From Bog-532 sp963742875 (GTDB lineage: Bacteria > Actinomycetota > Actinomycetes > Streptosporangiales > Streptosporangiaceae): a stretch of DNA of 64,000 nt. This document shows, piece by piece, positions 26,968 to 35,765 of this stretch. The notes beneath the pieces are model-generated. The model had not been told where the DNA came from and made no database searches. It was given only the letters and a program-made list of their open reading frames with translations. Made by a program: the position numbers and the translations under genes. How positions within the stretch are numbered: position 1 is the first letter of the stretch; every line of letters starts with the position of its first letter. The stretch spans positions 496,001 through 560,000 of the forward strand of contig CAVUNO010000017.1 in NCBI GenBank assembly GCA_963742875.1, in the 5' to 3' direction.

Positions 26968-28431
26968 TTATCGGGTTCCCTCAAACCGTTCCCTATCAGC
27001 ATCAGCTCTCGGGGTAGACGCCGGCAGGACGCCGACGCCAGCTAGCGGATGCGCTACCCGCTTGATGTTGACCAAGTTGGTGTAAGTCACGTTGTCGGTC
27101 GTCGAGGTGCGGCCGTAGGTCCCGCAGCCAAGCGTGAGGGACGGCGTCAGTCCGCTGCCTAGGCCGATGCAGCCTTGCGCCCCGGGACCGTTGACCAGCA
27201 CTCGACTCACTGGCATCTGCCGCGCGAAGGACACCTGCAGCCGCTCGCTGCGCGTGTGGATGATCGCCGTATGGCCGCGGCCGCCGTTGCCGAGAATCTC
27301 CAGGCAAAGGCGGATGCCGTCGTCTTCCCCGTCAGCGGTGAACAGCGACAGCAGCGGGGCGGGCTTTTCCCTGCCGTACGGACCCGGCACGGCCTCGCGG
27401 GGCACAGGAGCGACCAGCAGACCAGTGCCGGCCGGAACCTCGATGCCGGCCTGGGCGGCGATAGACGTGGCCGCCTGTCCAAGCACGGTGCGACGCAGGC
27501 GCCCAGCCCGATCGTCGAAGGCGACCCGCGCCACGCGATCGCATTCCGCGGCGTTGAGCACGGCCGCGCCGGCCCTCCGAAGGGCGTCGGCGAACGAGTC
27601 ACGTACAGACCGGTCAACGACAAGATTGTTCTCCGAGCCGCAGATGATGCCGTGATCAAATACCTTGCTGGCCACCACTATCCGGGCAGCTTCATCGATG
27701 TCGGCATCCGCGCAGACCCAGGCCGGCGCGTTCCCCGGCCCTACTCCAATCGCGGGCGTACCGGAGCTGTACGCGGCCTTGACCATTTCCGTCCCGCCAG
27801 TGGCCAGGATCATCGCCACGCCGGGGTGGCGCATCAGTAATGTCGTGGTCCGGCGGGTGGGGCGCCGCGGGACACTTTGGACGAGATCGACCGACGCTCC
27901 GTGTCGTCCCAGGACCTCGCGGAGCAGGCCCACAGTCATGGCCCCGACGTTTGCCGCGTCGCGTTGGCAGCTCACGATGAGCGCGTCTCGCGCCTTGATG
28001 CAGATCAACGCTTTGAACACGAGCGTCGCCACCGGGTTGGTCATCGGAATGAGCCCCAGAACGACCCCCATGGGATCGGCGATCTCCGTAAGCGCCTTCC
28101 GCTCGTCGCTGCCGACGACACCCACGCCCGGCTTTCCGACCAGCGACTGCGCCACATCCAGGCTCGCGAACCGGTTCTTGTCCGCCTTGTCGGGCACGCA
28201 CCCGATGCCTGTCTCGGCGACGGTCGCCGCAGCAAGCTCATCCGCATGGCCCGCGATCGCCGTGGCTAGCGCAGTGATAAGGTCATCTATCTTGCCCTCG
28301 TGCCATCCGGCGATGCTCTCCTGGGCCGCAACTGACCGTGCGACAAGCGCATCCACAGCTGGATCCGGCTCTTCCGTGACGGTGAACTCCTCAAGGTCCT
28401 TGGAGAAGACACGGGACAGCCAGTGCAACAT
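26968..28431 (-). CDS. Acetylating (CoA-dependent) aldehyde dehydrogenase
   Basis: The 487-residue enzyme belongs to the EutE/AdhE-N/SauS branch of aldehyde dehydrogenases. The catalytic cysteine is in FDHGIICGSENN, the cofactor loop reads MILATGGTEMVKAAYSSGTP, and the late GQGCxGLG-like motif reads GAQGCIGLGSG. It should convert an aldehyde plus CoA and NAD+ to the acyl-CoA; acetaldehyde, sulfoacetaldehyde or a longer aldehyde are all possible. The start at 28431 has AGGAG five bases upstream. No microcompartment or alcohol dehydrogenase genes are nearby, so a free cytosolic enzyme is likely. Confidence 0.85.
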   Translation of the reverse strand: MLHWLSRVFSKDLEEFTVTEEPDPAVDALVARSVAAQESIAGWHEGKIDDLITALATAIAGHADELAAATVAETGIGCVPDKADKNRFASLDVAQSLVGKPGVGVVGSDERKALTEIADPMGVVLGLIPMTNPVATLVFKALICIKARDALIVSCQRDAANVGAMTVGLLREVLGRHGASVDLVQSVPRRPTRRTTTLLMRHPGVAMILATGGTEMVKAAYSSGTPAIGVGPGNAPAWVCADADIDEAARIVVASKVFDHGIICGSENNLVVDRSVRDSFADALRRAGAAVLNAAECDRVARVAFDDRAGRLRRTVLGQAATSIAAQAGIEVPAGTGLLVAPVPREAVPGPYGREKPAPLLSLFTADGEDDGIRLCLEILGNGGRGHTAIIHTRSERLQVSFARQMPVSRVLVNGPGAQGCIGLGSGLTPSLTLGCGTYGRTSTTDNVTYTNLVNIKRVAHPLAGVGVLPASTPRADADRERFEGTR

Positions 28432-28521
28432 CATGACTCCTGTCGCTGGATTACTATCACACAACTTCGTAGTAATCGGCGGGCAGGCGCGCCCCCAGTT
28501 TGGGTGCGGCTGGACCCGGTG

Positions 28522-28655
28522 TCATGTTCCCGCCTCTGGCACGGCGGTGCCGCAGGCGTAGAGCACCCGGATACAGTGCAACGCATCCGGATCGGCGATC
28601 GGGTCACCGTCCACGGCGAGGATATCAGCGTCGAGCCCGCGCGATGCGCCCTTTG
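28522..28655 (-). pseudogene. Amidohydrolase, C-terminal remnant
   Basis: The minus-strand frame GLDADILAVDGDPIADPDAL continues with HCIRVLYACGT and stops at 28522. It is the conserved C-terminal strand of imidazolonepropionase-like amidohydrolases. The catalytic part is gone. It lies upstream of the aldehyde dehydrogenase gene on the same strand. Confidence 0.65.
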
Positions 28656-28820
28656 CGGTGCCCCAGCCCGCACACCCTGCGCCCAACCGTGCTGTACAAC
28701 TCGATCTACCGCGCCGACGACAAGCTCCTGGTCAATCAGCACACCTACGGCATCCCGGCCGCGCAAGCACCATCCATCTCCCAGCCTCGGGCACCGTCGA
28801 GGCCTTTACTATTAGCAGCA

Positions 28821-29110
28821 TGACTTCGCACTCACGCTTCACGCTCGAGGAGGCCCGCGCCGCGGGTGAGCGGATCGGCGTGGACTGGGGCTCTTCGCCG
28901 TTTGATCTCGAGCAGTTCCGGATGGGGATGGACATCGAGCTCGAGCATGGCACGCGCGATCCAGAGACCAATGTCACCGACGATGACGTCACCATGACTG
29001 CCAAGATCGCACGGGCCCACCTCAACGAGTTCCCCGACTACTACACCCGCCTCGCCAAGATGGAGGCCGAAGCCGAGGCGGAGACGAACGGGACCGCGCC
29101 GGGCGAGTAA
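28821..29110 (+). CDS. DUF5661 family protein
   Basis: This is a 96-residue acidic, helical protein. The segments RFTLEEARAAGERIGVDW, FDLEQFRMGMDIELEHG and HLNEFPDYYTRLAKMEAEAE match the DUF5661 pattern, a family found widely in bacteria and phages with unknown role. The start at 28821 gives the expected MTSHSRFT N-terminus. Confidence 0.8.
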
Positions 29111-29200
29111 GCGCGCAGACATCGCGGCCATTGAGCCGCGTCGCCTTTTCCGCGGCCAGCAGGGTTCCGCCGGTGACACCTGGATGCGCGGCCGCCTCAC

Positions 29201-29297
29201 CGCCGCTTCTTGAGCAGGCCGAAGGCCCCGCGCACTACCTCTTTCTGCAGCTGCTTGCCCTCTTTGGACTGCAGGACGACGGCGGAGTGGTTCGCGC
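29201..29297 (-). pseudogene. C-terminal tail, possibly HerA-like helicase (DUF853)
   Basis: A minus-strand frame ends with QLQKEVVRGAFGLLKKRR and a stop near 29201. The basic EVVRGAFGLL tail resembles the C-terminus of DUF853 HerA-like ATPases. Only about 30 residues are present, so this is tentative. Confidence 0.3.
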
Positions 29298-29560
29298 ACC
29301 TGGCAGCTGCGGCTGGGGTCCGAGCGCGAGGTGCAGATGCGTTTCGTGCCACCGTTGTTCGAGCAGGTTGGCCACTTCGAGGAGCAGGAAGCCGCCGGGT
29401 TCGGCTTTGTCATGCGGGAGGCCGTCCGGCAGCACCGCGCCGAGGCCGACCTGCTGTACTTTTACCGGCGATGTGCATAACACCGAAAAGGGCGATCCCC
29501 TGTTCTCGGCAACACGGCAGCAGAAGATCGCGCGACTGACAGGTCCCCAACCGGCCGCTA
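29285..29560 (+). pseudogene. Restriction-type nuclease N-terminal domain fragment
   Basis: The frame EREVQMRFVPPLFEQVGHF is followed by EEQEAAGFGFVMREAVRQHR and AEADLLYF; the next frame continues as TGDVHNTEKGDPL. This order (E..V..F..PLF..LG, then ADLLY and a D-x-PL strand) matches the N-terminal PDDEXK region of HsdR-like restriction proteins. The final E-x-K that should follow is missing. A frameshift lies near 29462. Confidence 0.4.
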
Positions 29561-29604
29561 CCTGACAGCGACCCCTCCACTACGAAGCCCGAGGCAGAAA
29601 CAGC

Positions 29605-30803
29605 ATGACCTATCGTGTCGGCGTCATCGGCGCCGGAATCATCGGCCTGGGCGTGGCCCGCCGGCTGGCCCAGCGGGAAGGCTACGACGTCACCGTCTTC
29701 GAGCAGGAGTCCGACGTCGCGGTGCACCAGACCGGGCACAACTCCGGCGTCGTGCACGCCGGCGTCTACTACCTGCCCGGTTCCCTGAAGGCCCGGTTGT
29801 GCCGGGAGGGGGCGCGCCGGCTGAAAGAGTTCTGCGCCGCCCGGGACCTGCCCTACCGCGAGATCGGCAAGGTGGTCGTCGCCAGGTCGGCGGCCGAGGT
29901 GCCGCGGCTACGGGACATCGAGGCCCGGGCCACCGCCAATGGGGTCCCCGGGCTGCGCTGGCTGGGCCCGGCCGAGCTGGCCGGGATCGAGCCGCACGTC
30001 CGGGGGGTCGCCGCGCTGCACTCTCCGAGCACCGCTATCACCGACTACCGGGCCATCGCCCGGGCCATGGCTGGTGACCTGGAGGCGGCCGGGGGCCGGC
30101 TGCGGCTCGGCCAGCGGGTCACGGGCATCGGCCGCCAGGGTGACCGTGCCGTCGTGCGGACCGCGGCGGGCGCGGTCACCGTCGACCGGCTGGTCATCTG
30201 CGCCGGGCTGCAGTCGGACCGGGTCGCCGCGCTGGCCGGCGACGGTCCGGCGCCCGCCATCGTGCCGTTCCGCGGCGAGTACTACCGGCTGGTGCCGGAC
30301 CGCGCCCATCTGATCAGCGGGCTGGTCTACCCGGTGCCGGACCCGGCATACCCGTTCCTCGGCGTGCACTTCACGCCCCGGGTGGACGGCACCGTGGACA
30401 TCGGCCCCAACGCGGTGCTGGCCACCGCACGGGAGGGATACCGGCGCCGCGACGTGAATCTGGCCGACCTGCGGGACGTGCTCGGCTGGCCGGGTTTCCG
30501 GCGGCTGGCCCGGGTGCACTGGCGGCCGGCCTGGCCGAGGCGCGGACGTCGGTGTCGAAGCGGCGGTTCGTCGCGGGGGCCCGGGAGTACCTGCCCGCCC
30601 TGTCGGCAGCCGACGTTGTCCCGGCACCCGCCGGGGTCCGCGCCCAGGCGGTCGACCGGGACGGGTCACTGGTGGACGACTTCCGGATCAGCGTCACCGG
30701 CGCCGTGGTCAGCGTCCGCAACGCTCCCTCACCCGCGGCAACATCGTCGCTGGCCATCGCTGATTACATCGCCGGGCAGACGCGCACCCCGGTGCACGGC
30801 TGA
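29605..30803 (+). pseudogene. lhgO: L-2-hydroxyglutarate oxidase, single frameshift
   Basis: The protein starts with a FAD-binding Rossmann motif (VGVIGAGIIGLGVARRL) and continues with HQTGHNSGVVHAGVYY, GKVVVA and PFRGEYYRL, all typical of LhgO, which oxidises L-2-hydroxyglutarate to 2-oxoglutarate. Near 30522-30535 the reading frame changes; the correct C-terminus (SKRRFVAGAREYLPALSAAD, then RNAPSPAATSSLAIADYI) is in another frame to 30803. One base change would restore about 400 residues. It is either a very recent pseudogene or a sequencing error. Its stop overlaps the integrase scar that follows. Confidence 0.85.
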
Positions 30804-30935
30804 TCGTATTCATCGCGGTGGCGCCCGTCTCGATGACGACCGGAAGGCGATGGCTGCAGCCTCGCGCTCGACCAGCTTCCGCGCGTGCCGTTCCGTGATG
30901 TTCAGCCGGGCGCATAGCTCGTCCAAAGTGAGCAT
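30803..30935 (-). pseudogene. Excisionase-integrase fusion scar
   Basis: From 30935 the minus strand encodes MLTLDELCARLNITERHARK, the helix-turn-helix start of an AlpA/Xis-like excisionase. After about 25 residues the sequence switches, in another frame, to VVIETGATAMNTI, the last residues of an integrase like the one at 23035. Everything between (end of xis, most of int) is deleted. This is a deletion footprint of an integrated element. Confidence 0.7.
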
Positions 30936-31380
30936 GCGCGTACCAGTTCCGTATGCGCCGCCTGCTCCTATAGCGACCACTCCCCCATCATGCCGCCTCT
31001 CCAGTTGCCGAACGTTCGGATGCAGGGCCGAGACCTGATCTTCGCCGTGCTTCGTCCAGTGCGGCTTTAGCCAATTCACAGACATCACGGCCTACCGCCT
31101 CCGGAGTCGTTGGCGCAGGCTGTTCGCCATCGCTGTCTAGTCCCACCTGATGCTTGACGGTTCGCCAGTCGCTGTTCGCCAGTCACTGTTGCAGTCGCCA
31201 GTCGCGCACTGCCGAATCCGGCCGTACTGAATCAAGCGGCGCCGCTGTGCGGCGCCGGGGCCCGGACGCGCTTCACAGCCGGGCCACCATTGCAGCATCC
31301 GCTGGCCAGCCCAGCTTGTCGTCGCACTAGCGATACCGGGTCGGCGTGGGCCGTCTTCCTCGGCGAATCAGTGCGCTCGC
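30936..31380. other. Intergenic stretch with short imperfect repeats
   Basis: No gene seen. Between 31160 and 31206 the motif GTTCGCCAGTC occurs twice in direct repeat 14 bases apart, with a third degenerate copy. Confidence 0.45.
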
Positions 31381-33612
31381 CTACAGTGCCGATTCGGGCG
31401 GGCCGAAGCAGACGACCGATCCCCAAACTCCGGGGGACCACGATCGCTCCCGTAGCATCGCGAGGCGCAGGGACTCCGCGATGGTGAGCCCGTCCTCCAG
31501 ACATCCGCGGTAGAGACCGGTGGCAATGCGCGATGCGGTTTCGTCGGGTATCGGCCATAGGCACCCGACGACGTTTTGGACGCCGACGCCGTGGAGCAGG
31601 GTCGAGATGCCGATCGGCGTGGGGGTCGCTCCGATCTGGTCCGCGGAATAGCAGGAGAAGAGCGAGACCAGTTGGGTCTGCCGCCCGACACATCTCAGGA
31701 GCTCACTGGGAACAACCGTTCCGTCCTCGAGCTGGAAGCTCCATCTGTGGTCCCCTATCCGGCTGCTCATGTGCCCGGCGTAGTGCACGACCCTCGCCTC
31801 CGCCGAGGGTGTCATGATTTCCTGGCGGCGCGCGTACCGGGTGACCCGGAATCTTGTCTCAAGCGCTGCCACGATCGAGGTCAGTTCTCCCTCCGCAAAA
31901 CGCAGACTGCGGGATCCGTCGAATATAAGCGCGTGGTCAGGAGCGCCGGGAAGTACAGATACGAATCGGTGATGGGCATATGCGGAGTAGCTGTAGGTGA
32001 CCGCGTAATCGTCGAGGAGAAAATGGTCGCGGTTGTAGGCGAGGTGCAGCGGGAGCGGCACCTGAGGAGCGAGGAGCACCAGGGAGCGGACCGAGTCCGG
32101 TACGTCGGCCAGAATCGGGTCGATCAGCAGCTCGTGTATCCAGCCGAAGTCATCCGGCTCGAGCAGGAACCGTTCCTTTCCGTGATGCAGCCATCCGGTC
32201 AGCTCGAGCGAGTGGTGTTCGAGCTGTTCAAGGCTGCAGAGTCGCCGCATCGCGGGTTCGGTGCCGACGGTGAGACAGCCGCCGTAAACCGTCTGCTCAC
32301 TGGCGAACAGACATACCAGAGCCGTTTCCGGGGCGAGGTCTCTCTGCACGGAGTCGATGTTCGGCGGCGTAAAGTCTGTCAGCTCAGCAGGAACTGTCTG
32401 GATGACGAACTCCCGCTCCTCGTAGCCACGAGAAGGAGGAGGGGGGCCGGTCAGTGAAAGCGGGGCCGGGTGTTGTCCACGCACGGCTGTCAGGCTCGGA
32501 TCGGCTTCCTGATCTTCGGCCGAGCCCACGACCTGGCCCCGCAGCAGGCTGTCGAGTTCGTCGATAATGAATTCCGGCCATTGCTCGTCCGGGCGATCCT
32601 CTGCGAGGAGGTGGAGAGCGACCGTTGTCAGCGCGCTTTGGAAGGCGAAGACCAGTTCCAGGGCCTCTGTACCGGAGCCCTGGACCGCCAGTAGGTGGTC
32701 AACATACGCCGCAAGCAGCGGAAACAGCCGGTCCAGCCCCAGAGCCACGAATCTGATGACGTTGTTCCGGAAAATCATCCGTAGGGAGTCCCAGATGAAC
32801 TCAGTGATCTTCGCCAGGATTTCGGGTGGGCCCTCGCTAGGCGCCCGCTGGGAATGCCCAAGTGTCAGTAGGATGATGTGCGCGGCTTCCGTCCGGTCGC
32901 TCTGGCTGCTCAAGGTACGTGGCTCGTCGAACAGGGCGTTCGCACCGATGAGAATGGCACTCAACTGGCCGATTCTCATCCCCGCCCGCATGGTTCGGTA
33001 GTGGATGTCGGCGAGCAGGGTGTGCCGACTTCCCTGGGGGAGTTCGACGTCTTCGAGAAGGGCGCAGAGGTCATCGTGCAGGTCGGAGATGTCCGGAGCG
33101 GGCGGTGCTCCTTCGTCTTCGTCTTCGTCATAGTAGAGGCGCGCGAGGGATGCGTATTTCTCCAGGATCTCCGCCGGCAGGTCCTCGTCGATGTTTGGCG
33201 TGAACTCCAGCTCCCGGAGACTGGGACGGCTGTAGGCGGCGCTCACCCGCTCGAACAGTGGCCCCAGCCGACTTCGGTCCTCGTCCGGTAGATCGCCGAG
33301 GTGTTTGTCTAGGATTATCCCCAGCGGCGACAAGCTCGGGTCCGCAGTGAAGGTGTCTGCGTGCTCAATGGCAAGCTCAATTATTCGCCGCTTGTACCGA
33401 CGGCAGTCCTCTGGGAACAGCGACTCGCTTTGAAAATTGAGCATCCGCTGCAGAAAGAGCACCTCCCACTTTGGGAGGTCCTCTTGCTGACGAATGATGG
33501 ACATTGCCTCGACAAAGATGGCCAGGGCCCCGTCCTCCACCCCAGCGCCCGCGAGGGTGTTGAGAAGATTGGCAAGCTCAAGTAGCTTGACCTCGACATC
33601 GGGGTCAGTCAT
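31381..33612 (-). CDS. CHAT-domain (caspase-like) protease
   Basis: The 743-residue protein has a long helical N-terminal region (about 1-400) that is acidic and probably a sensor or partner-binding part, and a C-terminal CHAT domain (about 430-743). The catalytic dyad is visible as H614 in ARVVHYAGHMSS and C654 in LVSLFSCYSAD. A TPLPLHLAYN-like segment (APQVPLPLHLAYN) and GSRSLRFAEGEL are the usual CHAT landmarks. CHAT proteases are activated in conflict systems (for example gRAMP-Csx29, gasdermin operons) to cleave a partner. The start overlaps the end of the small upstream gene by 8 bases. No gasdermin or TPR partner is adjacent. The gene is intact amid decayed neighbours. Confidence 0.85.
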   Translation of the reverse strand: MTDPDVEVKLLELANLLNTLAGAGVEDGALAIFVEAMSIIRQQEDLPKWEVLFLQRMLNFQSESLFPEDCRRYKRRIIELAIEHADTFTADPSLSPLGIILDKHLGDLPDEDRSRLGPLFERVSAAYSRPSLRELEFTPNIDEDLPAEILEKYASLARLYYDEDEDEGAPPAPDISDLHDDLCALLEDVELPQGSRHTLLADIHYRTMRAGMRIGQLSAILIGANALFDEPRTLSSQSDRTEAAHIILLTLGHSQRAPSEGPPEILAKITEFIWDSLRMIFRNNVIRFVALGLDRLFPLLAAYVDHLLAVQGSGTEALELVFAFQSALTTVALHLLAEDRPDEQWPEFIIDELDSLLRGQVVGSAEDQEADPSLTAVRGQHPAPLSLTGPPPPSRGYEEREFVIQTVPAELTDFTPPNIDSVQRDLAPETALVCLFASEQTVYGGCLTVGTEPAMRRLCSLEQLEHHSLELTGWLHHGKERFLLEPDDFGWIHELLIDPILADVPDSVRSLVLLAPQVPLPLHLAYNRDHFLLDDYAVTYSYSAYAHHRFVSVLPGAPDHALIFDGSRSLRFAEGELTSIVAALETRFRVTRYARRQEIMTPSAEARVVHYAGHMSSRIGDHRWSFQLEDGTVVPSELLRCVGRQTQLVSLFSCYSADQIGATPTPIGISTLLHGVGVQNVVGCLWPIPDETASRIATGLYRGCLEDGLTIAESLRLAMLRERSWSPGVWGSVVCFGPPESAL

Positions 33613-33931
33613 CGAGGAAGTCTCGTATCACCGTGGTGACGTGATCTGGATCGAGGTCCTCGCTGCTGGTGATGACCAGTTCTCGGTCCTTTCCGCGCTT
33701 GAGCCGAATGGACGTCCCTCGGCTCCTGAAGTGCGCGGCTATCATGGCCCCCAGAGCCACCGCCGATTCGGCCGCCACGGGGACGAGAAAGTCCATCAGC
33801 AAGGGGATGTCCCGGCTGGAGAGCTCCATGACCTCCAGATCGGAGTGTGCCCGAAGATCGTTAACGAAGGCGGTCGCCTCCTCCGCCTGCGCGTTCTCAA
33901 GCTCGATGATGAGCTGATGAGTCTTCGGCAC
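33605..33931 (-). CDS. EACC1-like effector-associated component
   Basis: The 108-residue protein has the layout of effector-associated constant component 1: an N-terminal strand and helix (QLIIELENAQAEEATAFVND), a central amphipathic or membrane-like helix (MDFLVPVAAESAVALGAMIA), then two strands (TSIRLKRGKDRELVITSSED) and a terminal helix (VTTVIRDFLDD). EACC1 proteins occur in ternary conflict systems with an effector protease or other enzyme. The overlap with the CHAT gene shows coupled translation. The family assignment rests on the pattern only, and DUF-level alternatives exist. Confidence 0.6.
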   Translation of the reverse strand: MPKTHQLIIELENAQAEEATAFVNDLRAHSDLEVMELSSRDIPLLMDFLVPVAAESAVALGAMIAAHFRSRGTSIRLKRGKDRELVITSSEDLDPDHVTTVIRDFLDD

Positions 33932-34357
33932 CCTAACCCTCCTACGCTGCCTAGCCGCATTCCGTACGACTCCGGCTGCTACTCATGGGCCACGAACCGA
34001 GCACACCCAGGACAAATCGTAGGGCTCTGGATCGAACTCTGTGGATGCCCCACGTAGATCGATGTGCTGTTGTGTCTTCGGTGGGTTCTATGGGCTCTCG
34101 TTGTAAGGGACGCAGCCGACGGTCAGTTGCCCCGGCGTTCATTGCGGCTGAGTCGGTCGCGGAAAACCTTCGGCGCCGGTGCGCAGGTCCAGGATCCGAG
34201 CCGATTCCCAGCGGGCGTCTAGTGGGGTCTCCACCTTGACCCGCACGGCCTGGCCCCTCTCCGTTAAAGCTCGTGCCAGCCGGTGATGAGTGGCTGCGTT
34301 TCCTCGGGAGTGCCAACCCGGGAAAGTGGGCTGGCAGAAGAAGCCTTAGCGGCCAGA
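33932..34357. other. Divergent intergenic region
   Basis: No supported gene. It lies between the divergent EACC1-CHAT operon and the SCO gene and must contain both promoters. Confidence 0.45.
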
Positions 34358-35140
34358 ATGAAAGCCATGGTGCGACGCTGGTCTGTTCGGTTCGCGGGCG
34401 CGCTGGCCACTTCGGCGCTCGTGGTGACCGCATGTGGCGGTGGTCCGGGCGTCCCGGGTCCGCCGTCGGCTTACTTCGGCACCGTGCTGGACAAGCCGAC
34501 ACCGGACTCGGTCGCGGACCTGCCGCTTACCACGGACACGGGCCAGGCAACAAGCCTGGCCGCCCTGCACGGCCAGGTGGTGGTACTGGCGGACTTTCTC
34601 ACCCTATGCCAGGAGACCTGCCCGCTGACGACTGGAAACCTGCTGATGATGGATCGCGTTGTCGACGCGTCGGGGCTGGCGGACCGGGTGCGCTTCGTGG
34701 AGCTCACCGTCGACCCGAACCGGGACACGCCGTTCCGGCTGCGCGCCTATCGAACGCTGGTCGAGGCCCCGGCGAACTGGTCCCTGCTCACCGGCAGCCC
34801 GGCCGTGATCGAGCGGATCTGGCGATACTTCAGCGTCTGGTATCAGCAGGTCGCCGAGGGCAACCCGCCCGGGACGGACTGGCTGACCGGCAAACCGCTG
34901 AGCTACGACATCGCCCACCAAGACGCCCTGATCTACCTTGACGCGAGAGGGCGGGAGCGCTTCCTCGTCGTGGGCTCGCCCGACGCCGCTGGGGCTCCCA
35001 TCGCGCCTGCGTTGCGCCGCTTTCTCAGCGCCAAGGGCCACACCGAACTCAGCCACCCCGACGCGAGTACCTGGACGGCGGATGAAGCGCTCAGCCCGAT
35101 CGCCTGGCTGACCGGACGGCCGATCCACCCACCCAGCTGA
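34358..35140 (+). CDS. SCO1/SenC family lipoprotein
   Basis: The 260-residue protein has a lipoprotein signal (FAGALATSALVVTACGG; Cys is the lipidation site) and a thioredoxin-fold SCO domain with the copper-binding CxxxC in LCQETCPLT and the later ELTVDPNRDTPFRLRAY. The distal His expected for copper ligation may be in SYDIAHQDALIYLD. SCO proteins deliver copper to cytochrome oxidase CuA or act as thiol reductases, outside the membrane. The ATG at 34358 gives a normal signal peptide; the ribosome site is weak. Two secreted proteins are encoded convergently just downstream. Confidence 0.85.
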   Translation: MKAMVRRWSVRFAGALATSALVVTACGGGPGVPGPPSAYFGTVLDKPTPDSVADLPLTTDTGQATSLAALHGQVVVLADFLTLCQETCPLTTGNLLMMDRVVDASGLADRVRFVELTVDPNRDTPFRLRAYRTLVEAPANWSLLTGSPAVIERIWRYFSVWYQQVAEGNPPGTDWLTGKPLSYDIAHQDALIYLDARGRERFLVVGSPDAAGAPIAPALRRFLSAKGHTELSHPDASTWTADEALSPIAWLTGRPIHPPS

Positions 35141-35216
35141 GCCTCCCGGCGCACGAAACGTCGCGGCTGGCGTGGCGACCCGCGGCAGCCGTGCCGATGA
35201 CCTGATCAGCGCGGGG

Positions 35217-35765
35217 TCAGGCGTGGTCGAAAGGCAGGTGGACGGTGACCGACCCGGCGTGCGCGAAGTACAAAGTGATCGCCAAGATCCCGCCAGCCGG
35301 CAGGGCGGTGACCGGCTGCACCGTCAAGGTCGCCGCCGCGGGCGGGGACGGGCCGCCGGAGCGTCCGGGGACCAGCAGCGGTCCGTAGTGCAGCCAGTGG
35401 TCCACCACGCCGGGCGGGGGGGTGTCACCGCCGCAGCCGGCCAGATCCGGGATCTCGCCGACGCTGACCCGCTGGTGATAGACCGCCACCGGGGCGCCGC
35501 CCGCGGCGATCGCCGCGTCGAGCTGATCGGAGGGTTGCCCGCTGGTGGTGACCTGCACGCTGGTGGTCAGCGTTCCCGAAGGCCCGGGGTGCAGCGCGGT
35601 GGCGCTGACGGTGATACCTCGCACCCGGCCGATGACATGGCCGACTCCGGGGGCTGGGGCCATCCCCGCCAGTCCGGCAAGTAGAAGTGCCAGCCCCGCC
35701 AGCGTCCCTGCAGCGCGGCGGACACGGTGACCGGGGCCTTCGGGCCGGAAACGTGGCATGTTCAT
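35217..35765 (-). CDS. Secreted hypothetical protein, partner of beta-propeller
   Basis: The 182-residue product begins with a Sec signal (RRAAGTLAGLALLLAGLAGM) and continues as a beta-rich domain (GHVIGRVRGITVSATALHPG, GTLTTSVQVTTSGQPSD). A motif VGEIPDLAGCGGDTPPPGVV and YGPLLVPG are visible but I do not recognise the family. The ATG at 35765 overlaps the TGA of the beta-propeller gene (ATGA), so both are made from one message. It may form an extracellular complex with the propeller. Confidence 0.7.
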   Translation of the reverse strand: MNMPRFRPEGPGHRVRRAAGTLAGLALLLAGLAGMAPAPGVGHVIGRVRGITVSATALHPGPSGTLTTSVQVTTSGQPSDQLDAAIAAGGAPVAVYHQRVSVGEIPDLAGCGGDTPPPGVVDHWLHYGPLLVPGRSGGPSPPAAATLTVQPVTALPAGGILAITLYFAHAGSVTVHLPFDHA

